This document shows, in pieces, positions 8,816-16,690 of a stretch of 61,202 bases of DNA. The stretch lies in NCBI GenBank assembly GCA_009777345.1, contig WRMB01000018.1, positions 1 through 61,202 of the forward strand. The letters are read 5' to 3'. The translations under genes and the position numbers were made by a program. Below the pieces are notes generated by a model. It ran no database searches. It was given only the letters and a program-made list of their open reading frames with translations, and was not told the origin of the DNA. The first letter of the stretch is position 1; each line of letters starts with the position of its first letter. The stretch comes from Micrococcales bacterium (GTDB lineage: Bacteria; Actinomycetota; Actinomycetes; Actinomycetales; Cellulomonadaceae).

Positions 8816-9583
8816 TCACTGGCCCATCGCGTGGACGCCGCCGTCGACGTGGACGATCTCGCCGGTCGTCGCGGGGAACCAGTCGGAGCACAGGGCGGCC
8901 ACCGCCCGCGCGGTCGGTTCGGGGTCGGCGACGTCCCAGCCCAGCGGGGCGCGGCCGGACCACGCGCTCTCCATCGTCTCGAACCCGGGGATGGACTTCG
9001 CGGCGGTGGTCCGCACCGGCCCGGCGGAGACCAGGTTCACCCGGATACCCGCAGGACCCAGGTCACGGGCCAGGTAGCGGGCCGTGGACTCCAGCGCGGC
9101 CTTGGCCACGCCCATCCAGTCGTAGACCGGCCAGGCGTACTGGGCGTCGAACGTCAGCCCGACCAGCGCCGACCCCGCGCCCATGAGCGGCCGGGCCGCC
9201 ACCGCGAGCGACTTGAGCGAGTAGGCCGACACCTCCAGCGCCGTCGCCACGTCCGGCCACTGACCGGCCAGGAAGTCCCCTCCCATGACCGACTGCGGGG
9301 CGAAGCCGATCGAGTGCACCACACCGTCCAGCCGGTCGGTGTGCGCCCCGACGGTAGTAGCCAGCGCCGCGAGATCGTCAGCGTCGGTGACGTCCAGCCG
9401 TACCACCGGCGCGGCCGTCGGCAGGCGCCGCGCTGTGACCTCGGTCAGGCGGTGCTGGCGTCCGAAGGAGGTCAGCACCACGCGGGCCCCCTCCTGCTGG
9501 GCCAGCCGCGCCACGTGGAACGCGATCGACCCGTCGGTGAGTACCCCTGTTATTAGTAGCGTCTTGCCGTCGAGCAGTCCCAT
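8816..9583 (-). CDS. fabI: Enoyl-ACP reductase FabI/InhA-type
   Basis: A 255-residue short-chain dehydrogenase that reduces trans-2-enoyl-ACP with NAD(P)H in the last step of each fatty-acid elongation cycle. It has the FabI-specific nucleotide loop GVLTDGSIAFHVA near residues 13-25, the SIGFAP segment around 91-96 and the catalytic pair Tyr154-x6-Lys161 (YDWMGVAK). The C-terminal HVDGGVHAMGQ is typical of the family. The open frame runs further upstream, but ATG 9583 preceded by AAAGGA matches the family N-terminus. It sits 35 bp downstream of fabG, as in the mycobacterial mabA-inhA pair. Confidence 0.96.
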   Translation of the reverse strand: MGLLDGKTLLITGVLTDGSIAFHVARLAQQEGARVVLTSFGRQHRLTEVTARRLPTAAPVVRLDVTDADDLAALATTVGAHTDRLDGVVHSIGFAPQSVMGGDFLAGQWPDVATALEVSAYSLKSLAVAARPLMGAGSALVGLTFDAQYAWPVYDWMGVAKAALESTARYLARDLGPAGIRVNLVSAGPVRTTAAKSIPGFETMESAWSGRAPLGWDVADPEPTARAVAALCSDWFPATTGEIVHVDGGVHAMGQ

Positions 9584-9618
9584 GGTCGTCCTTTCCGTCG
9601 TACCTGTCGTGATGGTCT

Positions 9619-10359
9619 TCAGTGGCCCATGCCCAGGCCACCGTCGACCGGCACCACAGCACCGGTGATATAGGCGGCTGCTGGCGAGGCGAGGAACTCG
9701 ACCGTCTGCGCGATATCGTCGGCCGTACCCCACCGGCCCGCCGGGATAGCGGCGAGGTACTTGGTCTTGAGGTCGTCGGGCAGCCCCTGCGTCATCGCCG
9801 TGTCGATGAAACCCGGCGCGACGACGTTGGCGGTGATCCCGCGACCGCCCAGCTCCCGGGTGATCGAACGGGCCATCCCGACCAGTCCGGCCTTCGAGGC
9901 GGAGTAGTTCGTCTGCCCCGCTCCCCCGTACAGACCGACCACCGACGCGATCAGCACGATCCGGCCCGACCGTCGCCGGACCATCGAGGTGCTGGCCCGC
10001 CGGACCACCCGGAAGGCACCGGTCAGGTTGGTGTCCAGCACCGTGGTGAAGTCCTCGTCGCTCATGCGCATGAGCAGCCCGTCCCGGGTGATCCCGGCGT
10101 TGGCGACCAGCACCTCGACTGGACCGTGGGCCTCTTCCACCGCGGTGAACGCGGCGTCCACCGACGCGGTGTCGCACACGTCCCCGAGCACCGGCAGGAC
10201 ACCGTCGGGCACCAGGTCGGACGGTGACGGCGCGCGGTCGATCGACGCTACCCGGTCACCGGCGGCGACGAACCGTTCGGCGATCGCCCGGCCGATACCA
10301 CGGTTGGCACCGGTGACCAGGACGCTGCGCGGTGTGGTGCTGTCTGGAGAAGTCGTCAT
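9619..10359 (-). CDS. fabG: 3-oxoacyl-ACP reductase FabG (MabA-type)
   Basis: A 246-residue SDR that reduces 3-ketoacyl-ACP with NADPH. TGANRGIG (residues 16-23) is the cofactor loop and NAG (87-89) supports the sheet. Ser139, Tyr152 and Lys156 (NYSASK) form the catalytic set, and the end VPVDGGLGMGH is typical. It is the first gene of the fabG-fabI pair. I prefer ATG 10359 to the in-frame GTG 10365. No clear SD is visible, so a leaderless or short-leader mRNA is possible. Confidence 0.95.
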   Translation of the reverse strand: MTTSPDSTTPRSVLVTGANRGIGRAIAERFVAAGDRVASIDRAPSPSDLVPDGVLPVLGDVCDTASVDAAFTAVEEAHGPVEVLVANAGITRDGLLMRMSDEDFTTVLDTNLTGAFRVVRRASTSMVRRRSGRIVLIASVVGLYGGAGQTNYSASKAGLVGMARSITRELGGRGITANVVAPGFIDTAMTQGLPDDLKTKYLAAIPAGRWGTADDIAQTVEFLASPAAAYITGAVVPVDGGLGMGH

Positions 10360-10583
10360 AGGCACGTCATGACGCTAGCCGACGCGGGAACCGGGCCGAC
10401 GGGTGACAGCCACCAATTCCCCACCGAGCCTTGTCGGTCTTCGACAACAGCGCGACGCTCCGTGGACGCCCCGTGCCGCGCACCGGCCTCCCGGCTACCA
10501 TCAGACCTACGGGAGCGCATGCCGTCCAGGTGCTGTCAACGGCGGTGCGGCCCCGCATATGACGCTACCGAAGGGTTGATCCA

Positions 10584-10823
10584 GTGAGCGAACCGGTGCC
10601 GGACCTCGTCGGAGACCTGGTCTGCAGCGCCCGGCGCTGCACGGCGGAAGCCGTGTGGGGGCTGCTGTGGAACAACCCCAAGCTGCACGCCCCGGAGCGG
10701 CGGAAGGTCTGGATGTCGTGCGACGAGCACGCCGAATACCTCACCCAGTTCCTCCAGGTGCGCGGCTTCCTGGCCTCGGTCGTGGAGGTCGACGAGCTCG
10801 TCGCCACGCCGGTCAGCGCCTGA
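10584..10823 (+). CDS. Conserved small Cys-containing actinobacterial protein
   Basis: A 79-residue protein with CSARRCTAEAVW near the N-terminus and a later WMSCDEH, so four Cys/His ligands could bind one zinc. WNNPKLHAPERRK in the middle looks like the family core. Homologues are common in actinobacteria beside fabI/fabG and are sometimes labelled 'acetone carboxylase', a label the sequence does not justify. The start is GTG. It diverges from fabG and converges on the ABC-F gene 16 bp away. Function unknown. Confidence 0.7.
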   Translation: MSEPVPDLVGDLVCSARRCTAEAVWGLLWNNPKLHAPERRKVWMSCDEHAEYLTQFLQVRGFLASVVEVDELVATPVSA

Positions 10824-10839
10824 CCCGTCCGGTCGTCGG

Positions 10840-12438
10840 TCAGGCCAGCGCCACCAGGTCCAGGTAGTCGGCGCTCCACAGGTCTTCGGCACCGTCGGGC
10901 AGCAGCAGCACCCGCTGCGGGTCGAGCGCGGCCACCGCACCCTCGTCGTGGCTGACCAGCACCACCGCACCGGCGTAGGTGCGCAGCGCGGCCAGGATCT
11001 CCTCGCGGCTGGCCGGGTCGAGGTTGTTCGTCGGCTCGTCCAGCAGCAGCACGTTCGCGGCGGAGACCACGAGGGTGGCCAGCGCCAGCCGGGTCTTCTC
11101 TCCCCCGGACAGCACCCGGGCGGGCTTGTCGGCGTCGTCGCCGGAGAACAGGAACGACCCGAGCACCGAGCGCACCTGGGTGTCGGTCAGGTCAGGTGCG
11201 GCGGTACGCAGGTTCTCCACGACTGTCCGGTCCAGGTCCAGCGTCTCGTGCTCCTGGGCGTAGTAGCCGAGCTTCAGCCCGTGCCCGGGCACCACCTCGC
11301 CGGTGTCGGAGGCGTCCACCCCGGCCAGCAGCCGCAGCAGCGTGGTCTTGCCCGCGCCGTTGAGGCCCAGCACCACGACTTTGGAGCCCCGGTCGATCGC
11401 CAGGTCCACGTCGGTGAAGACTTCCGTCGAACCGTAGGACTTCGACAGCCCGGTCGCGGTCAGCGGCGTCTTGCCGCACGGGGCCGGGTCGGGGAAGCGC
11501 AGGTGCGCGACCTTGTCGGCGACCCGGGTCGACTCCAGGCCGGACAGCATCCGCTCGGCCCGCTTGGCCATGTTCTGGGCCGCTACCGCCTTGGTCGCCT
11601 TGGCCCGCATCTTGTCGGCCTGGGCGAGCAGCACCGCGGCCTTCTTCTCGACGTTGGCCCGTTCGCGGCGCCGCCGCCGCTCGTCGGTCTCACGGGCCTG
11701 CAGGTAGGCGTCCCAGCCGAGGCTGTACTGGTCGACGACCGCCCGGTTGGCGTCCAGGTGGAACACCTTGGTGACGCAGGCCCGCAGCAGACCGACGTCG
11801 TGGCTGATGACGACGACGCCCCCGGCGTAGGCCGTCAGCCAGTCCCGCAGCCAGACGACGGAGTCGGCGTCCAGGTGGTTGGTCGGTTCGTCGAGCAGCA
11901 GCGTCTCGGCGTCGGAGAACAGGATCCGGGCCAGCTCGACCCGGCGGCGCTGCCCGCCGGACAGGGTGCCCAGGGGGCGCTTCAGGGTCTCGTCGGGCAG
12001 GCCCAGGTTGGCCGCGATCCGGTGCGCCTCGGACTCCGCGGCGTACCCGCCCGCGGCGACGAACCGGGCCTCCAGCCGGGCGTACCGGGTCATCGCCCGG
12101 TCCCGGGTCGCCTCGTCGGCCGAGGCCATCGCCCCTTCGGTGGCCCGCAGGGCCGCGGTCACCTCGTCCAGGCCCCGCGCCGACAGGATCCGGTCGAGCA
12201 CGACCGCACCCAGGTCCGCCGTGCCGGAGTCCTGCGGCAGGTACCCCACCTCACCGGTGCGGTGGACGGTCCCGCCGGTGGGCTGGGCCTGCCCGGCCAG
12301 CGCCCGGGTCAGCGTCGTCTTGCCCGCCCCGTTGCGCCCCACCAGCCCGACCTTGTCTCCCGCCGCCACCTGGAACGATGTCGGCACCAACAGCTGACGC
12401 GCACCCACGCGCAGCTCGACATCTGTTGCGGTGATCAC
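10840..12438 (-). CDS. ABC-F family ATPase
   Basis: A 532-residue soluble protein with two ABC domains and no membrane segments. Walker A motifs are GRNGAGKTTL and GLNGAGKTTL, signatures LSGGQRRRVELAR and LSGGEKTRLALA, and Walker B LLLDEPTNHLD and LLLDEPTNNLD. A charged, Arg/Lys-rich helical linker (RRRRERANVEKKAAVLLAQADKMRAKATK) joins them. ABC-F proteins bind the ribosomal E site and rescue or protect stalled ribosomes; the subgroup (Uup/EttA/ARE) cannot be decided by eye. Just upstream lies a scrap of a duplicated kinase gene. Confidence 0.94.
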   Translation of the reverse strand: MITATDVELRVGARQLLVPTSFQVAAGDKVGLVGRNGAGKTTLTRALAGQAQPTGGTVHRTGEVGYLPQDSGTADLGAVVLDRILSARGLDEVTAALRATEGAMASADEATRDRAMTRYARLEARFVAAGGYAAESEAHRIAANLGLPDETLKRPLGTLSGGQRRRVELARILFSDAETLLLDEPTNHLDADSVVWLRDWLTAYAGGVVVISHDVGLLRACVTKVFHLDANRAVVDQYSLGWDAYLQARETDERRRRRERANVEKKAAVLLAQADKMRAKATKAVAAQNMAKRAERMLSGLESTRVADKVAHLRFPDPAPCGKTPLTATGLSKSYGSTEVFTDVDLAIDRGSKVVVLGLNGAGKTTLLRLLAGVDASDTGEVVPGHGLKLGYYAQEHETLDLDRTVVENLRTAAPDLTDTQVRSVLGSFLFSGDDADKPARVLSGGEKTRLALATLVVSAANVLLLDEPTNNLDPASREEILAALRTYAGAVVLVSHDEGAVAALDPQRVLLLPDGAEDLWSADYLDLVALA

Positions 12439-12497
12439 TCCAAGGCCCTCTCAGCGGCGCACGAACGGCGACCGGCGGGACCCCAGTCTAGGACGAC

Positions 12498-12586
12498 GGG
12501 CTGGTCGCCAGCGCCGCGAGCCATCGCCGCGTTGCGCGCGGACCGGCGAACCGGACGACACGAGGTTCGACGACGGCAGCGCTCGC
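12498..12586 (-). pseudogene. C-terminal remnant of a duplicated DUF2809-kinase gene
   Basis: About 89 bp closely match the 3' end of the intact fusion gene (positions about 13813-13901). Shared blocks include AGCGCCGCGAGCCATCGCC and GACGACACGAGGTTCG. Read on the minus strand it would encode a variant of the tail PRVVR(F)GPRATRRWLAAL. It lies about 45 bp downstream of the intact rhuM stop codon, exactly where the partner gene stands in the other rhuM copy. It is therefore the leftover of a tandem duplication of the rhuM-kinase module. Confidence 0.75.
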
Positions 12587-12631
12587 ACCCCGTAGACGCT
12601 CACGAAAAGTTCCCCCGTCGTGAACGGTCCA

Positions 12632-13726
12632 TCACGCTAGGCTGCCGTCGCCAGTCCGTCCGTTAATCTTTCCTGCAATCTCGGTCAGCGTGTCGGAGCC
12701 GTCCACCGTCGGACCATCGTTGATCAGCCGGTCGAAGTCTGACACATACACCTGGTCCTGGACGGCGCGATACCGCTCGAACTCGCTGAGAGCGTGCTGT
12801 TTCGCTTCGTCCATCGAGACCGTTCCGCGACCCTCCAGAACGTCTGCCTGCCAGAGGTCGAGAAAGGAACGGAGGCGGCCAGCCCAGTCCTCCATGGTCA
12901 TGGGGATGCGCCGCCGGGCTTGGCTCTCCGCAAGATCGAGGAAGGAGTTGACAAGACGCCCAAGCTCGTCGAGCTCGTCCTTGCTCAGGTAGTTCTTGCC
13001 GACGACGACGTCACTGCGTACGATCCGGCCGCGTGGTGCTTTGTCCCAGGTGGTGAGTCCCATATGCGGCTGGTCGGCGTCAGCACGCTCACGGATCAGC
13101 TCGGCAGCGGTGCGGCCATGGACGGCGAAGTGCAGCGCGTTCTGCACCGAGGAGAAGAAGGAGCGGGTGGTTGGTGCATCGACGTTGTAGTCGACCGCTG
13201 TGGCATAGACGTCAGTCACCTTCTGATAGAACCGACGTTCCGACAGCCGGATCTCCCGGATCTCTTCGAGCAGCCGCTCAAAATAGTCCACACCCAGAAA
13301 GGCACCGTTCTCCAGACGCTTGTTGTCGAGGACGTATCCCCTGATCGCGAACTCCCGCAGCACCTGGGTCGCCCACTGCCGGAACTGCGTGGCACGCAGC
13401 GAGTTCACCCGGTACCCGACCGAGATAATGGCGTCAAGGTTATAGTGTGCCACCGCACGGCGCACCTGCCTGGAGCCCTCCCGACGAACCTGTAAGAAAT
13501 CCTTACATGTTGCCTCTTCCTGCAACTCACCGGACTCGTAGATGCCACGCAGGTGCATGGTGATGTTCTCACGGGACACAGCGAAGAGCTCGGCCATCAA
13601 CTTCTGTGTGAGCCAGATGGTCTCGTCTTCGTAGCGTGCCTCAATGGACCGCTCACCTGCTTGAGACGTGAAGATGAGGAACTCTGCTGTGGAGTTGCGG
13701 ATGTGTAGCTGCCGGCTGTCGGTCAC
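12632..13726 (-). CDS. rhuM: RhuM family protein
   Basis: A 364-residue homologue of RhuM (first seen in Salmonella SPI-3 and common in defence and mobile islands). Family hallmarks are IWLTQKLMAELFAVS, a winged-helix-like DNA-binding segment; the central VGYRVNSLRATQFRQWAT; and the distal KNYLSKDELDELGRLVN. Start GTG 13726 is chosen for its strong SD (AGGAGG at 13732-13737). The frame continues upstream without support. It is the intact one of two rhuM copies here. Biochemical role unknown; a role in defence is inference from genomic company. Confidence 0.9.
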   Translation of the reverse strand: MTDSRQLHIRNSTAEFLIFTSQAGERSIEARYEDETIWLTQKLMAELFAVSRENITMHLRGIYESGELQEEATCKDFLQVRREGSRQVRRAVAHYNLDAIISVGYRVNSLRATQFRQWATQVLREFAIRGYVLDNKRLENGAFLGVDYFERLLEEIREIRLSERRFYQKVTDVYATAVDYNVDAPTTRSFFSSVQNALHFAVHGRTAAELIRERADADQPHMGLTTWDKAPRGRIVRSDVVVGKNYLSKDELDELGRLVNSFLDLAESQARRRIPMTMEDWAGRLRSFLDLWQADVLEGRGTVSMDEAKQHALSEFERYRAVQDQVYVSDFDRLINDGPTVDGSDTLTEIAGKINGRTGDGSLA

Positions 13727-13790
13727 GGTGCCCTCCTGGTTGCTAGCGGCACCAGCCTCCCACGAACTACCCACACGAGTCGGGCCTCAC

Positions 13791-14750
13791 TCACGGATCG
13801 TCCAGCCAGGGCGGACTGGTCGGCAGCGCCGCGAGCCATCGCCGTGTTGCGCGCGGACCGGTGAGTCGGACGACACGAGGTTCGGTGGCGGTCAGCGTTC
13901 CGTACTGCTCCTGGTACCTGCGGTGCTGGGTCCACGACCACAGGACGATGTTCTTGCGGGGGTCGCGGCTGAACATGCCGTGCCACAGCTCGCGGCCGGT
14001 GACCCCACGCCAGACGGTGCGCCACAGGACACGTGGCATGACGACCCGGCGCGGATAGTCCAGCCACACGATCACGTCGACGTCGACGCACAGGTCGTCT
14101 ACCTTGCTGCCCCAGTTGCCGTCCACCACCCATCCGTCGGCACCTGGCCCCGCCAGCCACGCCCGCAGGTCGGCGCGAGCCTCGTCGGTATCACGGCGCT
14201 CCCAGCTCGGTGCGTGGAACACCTCGTCCAGCTCCCGATGGGGCACGCCCAGCCGAGCAGCGACCTTGCGGGTGAGAGTGGTCTTGCCGGATCCCGAGTT
14301 TCCGACCACACGAACCCGCCGGACAGAGCCTGCCGCCACGAACCCGTCTGAACCCCGGCGACGCACGACCAGCTCGACAAGGGCAAGCCCAGCACATCCG
14401 ACGAGATAACAGGCGATATCCGCGATGTCGAACGTCGTGCCGATGATGACCCTTGCTGCCGGGACGTCGTTCAGCCCGAGAGCGGCAACAAGGTTGAGCC
14501 CCTGAAGGACTTCCACCACAACAGCAAAGGCAAAGATGTATGCAGGGAGCAGTCTCGTCCTGGTCTGCACGAAGACCCTGACCAGGCAGTAGATCAGCAC
14601 GACGACCAGAATATCGCCTACCGACCCTCTGACGAGGCCGTCCCTGACGAACACGGCAATAAAAATCTCGACCAGCAGGACGACAGCGGATGCGCCCAAG
14701 TACTTTAGGTCGAGCCCGATCGCAGTCCCACCTCTTTCGCGAGCCGTCAA
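13791..14750 (-). CDS. Fusion: DUF2809 membrane domain + P-loop nucleotide kinase-like domain
   Basis: A 319-residue fusion. Residues 12-130 are a four-helix membrane domain of DUF2809 type (GDILVVVLIYCLVRVF, YIFAFAVVVEVLQ). Residues 145-319 are a P-loop kinase of the 'topology modulation/FlaR', adenylate-kinase-like group: P-loop GNSGSGKTT at 150-158, then a WVVDGNWGS motif and an Arg-rich lid segment. The two domains normally occur as separate proteins. The TTG start has AAGGAAG upstream and overlaps the stop of the rhuM relic by four bases (14747-14750), so the two were translationally coupled. The C-terminal tail is duplicated as a remnant at 12498-12586. Substrate and role unknown. Confidence 0.8.
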   Translation of the reverse strand: MTARERGGTAIGLDLKYLGASAVVLLVEIFIAVFVRDGLVRGSVGDILVVVLIYCLVRVFVQTRTRLLPAYIFAFAVVVEVLQGLNLVAALGLNDVPAARVIIGTTFDIADIACYLVGCAGLALVELVVRRRGSDGFVAAGSVRRVRVVGNSGSGKTTLTRKVAARLGVPHRELDEVFHAPSWERRDTDEARADLRAWLAGPGADGWVVDGNWGSKVDDLCVDVDVIVWLDYPRRVVMPRVLWRTVWRGVTGRELWHGMFSRDPRKNIVLWSWTQHRRYQEQYGTLTATEPRVVRLTGPRATRRWLAALPTSPPWLDDP

Positions 14751-15539
14751 GTGTCGCTTCCTTCGTCCCGGCGGTGCTCAAGCTGGAGCAGCTCAGTGAG
14801 GTCCATCACTTCGGCTGTCGTCGCCTCGGCCCGGTCGAGCTCTCGGCGTCGTTCGGCGTAGGTCGGCCAGAGGTCGTCGACGATCTCCTCGACGGCGGTG
14901 TGCGCGACCGTTCCCCGGTGCAGCAGGTGGTACTGATTGGCGGTCAGAAGACGGTCGGTTGTCTCGACCCACTGCGCCATCGTCGTCACTAGACGACGAC
15001 GGGCCTGCCCTTCGGCGAAGTCGAGGAACTGGGTGGTGAGCTGGTCGAGGTCGACCAGCTCGGGCTCGGTCAGGTAGTTCTTCGCGATGATCGCATCCGC
15101 CTTGAGAGGGCGGTCGCCCTTCCAGGTCGTCATCCCGAACGATGCCGAGCCCGTGTCGATCCTCTCGTGGACAAGCTCGGCCGCCGGAGAGCACCGTCGT
15201 CGCCCACTGGCGGAACATCACGGCCTGCGGTGTCGTCACCCGGTAGCCGACAGCAAGGATCATGTCGAGGCTGAAGACCTTGATGGTGCGCCGCACCTGG
15301 CGGGAGCCCTCCTGGCGAACTACTAACTCAGAGTTAGCAGTTGCCTCGGAGACCTCACCGTCGGCCAGGACCCGCTTGACGATCTGGATGATGTTCTCGC
15401 TGGTGGTCGCGTACAGATCGGACATCTGCTCGTACGTCAGCCACACGGTGCCACCACCGGTCTTCAGCTGCACCGTCGAACCACGGCCGTCAGGCCGCCG
15501 GTAGACGATCATCTCGCCGTTACTGCCTGGATACGTCAC
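14747..15539 (-). pseudogene. rhuM relic with internal deletion and frameshift
   Basis: From GTG 15539 about 117 residues match the RhuM N-terminus (TVWLTYEQMSDLYATTSENI, LAVGYRVTTPQAVMFRQWAT). Near 15175-15191 the text jumps to another frame that resumes at AELVHERIDTG and runs through GMTTWKGDRP and AKNYLTEPELVDLDQLT to a stop at 14747. Compared with the intact copy at 12632-13726, about 84 codons between RQWATxVL and AEL are missing, and the loss is not a multiple of three. A truncated N-terminal peptide could still be made. The end overlaps the start of the DUF2809-kinase gene. Confidence 0.85.
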
Positions 15540-15600
15540 GAAACCCCCGGTTGCCGCTGGTGGAACCAGCCTGCCACAAGCGCGACGGCGGACCGGGTGG

Positions 15601-16509
15601 TCAGCCCAGGGCGTGGGTGACCCGGCCCCAGGCGTAGCCGGAGCGGCCGGGCTGGGTGACGACGAAGCACTCCTCGTCGCCGAGGGCCACCGGTTCGTCG
15701 AGGGTCACGCGAACTTGGGCCGTGTCGCCGGGCAGGAGCATCTCGACGAAGTCTCGGTGTCGGGGGCCTCCCGTGCCGCGTTCGACATCGTCGAAGGCGA
15801 CCGTCCCGGCGACCTCGGCGGTGCGGAACCAGAAGCGACAGGCGCTGCCGGGCCACAGCGGGCGGGGCGAACCGCCCTCGGGCGGGGTGGCCAGGTAGAC
15901 CTCGGCGTCGAACCGGGTGCGGCGGCGGGTCTCGGCGTCGTGCACCGGGGCGGACCCGGGACCGGGGACGTGGGTGTCGACGGCGTCCATCAGCTCCAGG
16001 ATCGACGCCCGCCACTGCGGGTCGCCGTACAAGGCGTGGAAGGCTGATACCCGGACCACGGGGACGTCCGCCCCGGACCAGCCCTGCCTGGTCAGCTCGT
16101 CACGCACCTCGGCCTCGACGGCGGCGGCCAGGTCGTCGTCCACCTGGTCGGCCTTGTTCAGGGCGACGACCAGTGCGGGCACCCCGAGCCAGCGGGCGCC
16201 CAGCACGTCCTGCCGGGTCTGGGCCATGACGCCCTCGACCGCCGAGACGACGAGGACCGCACCGTCCAGCGGGGCGGCGTGCAGCAGGCTGGCCCGGCGG
16301 TCGCGCCACGGGCTGGGGTCGATGTGCAGGTAGCGGCGGTTACGGGTCTGGTACTCCACGCCCCGCACCACCCAGTCGTCCTTGCCGGCCAGGCGGTTGC
16401 GGTCGGGGTACTCCTCGCGCAGCACCCTGGTGATGGCGGCGGTCAGCGTCGTCTTGCCGTGGTCGACGTGACCAAGCACGCCGATCCGCACACGGCCCGG
16501 GCCGGTCAT
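15601..16509 (-). CDS. Degenerate EF-Tu paralogue lacking domain 2
   Basis: A 302-residue translational-GTPase relative. G1 is intact (GHVDHGKT, 13-20) and so is G4 (NKADQVDD, 118-125); VSAF (154-157) is the G5 region. The G2 effector region (RGITI in EF-Tu) is absent. The G3 motif DCPGH has become DPSPW (64-68), so the switch-II Gly and the catalytic His are lost. After the G domain the chain passes directly into EF-Tu domain 3 (FDAEVYLATPPEGG, FWFRTAEVAGT, VEMLLPGD). Domain 2, which contacts aminoacyl-tRNA, is missing. ATG 16509 is chosen because GGAGG precedes it; TTG 16524 is the alternative. It is divergent from jetA, 181 bp apart. Role unknown; a decoy or a regulator is possible. Confidence 0.85.
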   Translation of the reverse strand: MTGPGRVRIGVLGHVDHGKTTLTAAITRVLREEYPDRNRLAGKDDWVVRGVEYQTRNRRYLHIDPSPWRDRRASLLHAAPLDGAVLVVSAVEGVMAQTRQDVLGARWLGVPALVVALNKADQVDDDLAAAVEAEVRDELTRQGWSGADVPVVRVSAFHALYGDPQWRASILELMDAVDTHVPGPGSAPVHDAETRRRTRFDAEVYLATPPEGGSPRPLWPGSACRFWFRTAEVAGTVAFDDVERGTGGPRHRDFVEMLLPGDTAQVRVTLDEPVALGDEECFVVTQPGRSGYAWGRVTHALG

Positions 16510-16690
16510 GGGAGGATCCTCCAAGTCTGGGGCTTCACGGGAACGTCACCACGAGATCAGGACCAGCCTACGCGCCGGAGCGCCCGCACGGCGCCCCCTG
16601 TCCCTCCCCTCCGTCGGCCCGTCCGTCCCCGGACCGCGAGTCGACGCGGTCGGCACCCCGCCTGCGGGGCCGCCGGTACCCTGGGCGGCG

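Noticed and set aside
5143..9556. Very long plus-strand open frames opposite the ParA-like, DUF1015, sixA and fabI genes
   Set aside because: They are antisense shadows of high-GC coding sequence. Compositions are Arg/Gly/Pro/Val-rich with no family motifs, while the minus-strand frames show clear domains.
16508..16690. N-terminal extension of JetA in the open frame upstream of 16691
   Set aside because: The extension overlaps the EF-Tu-like gene start region, is Pro/Arg-rich and is not part of DUF3375.
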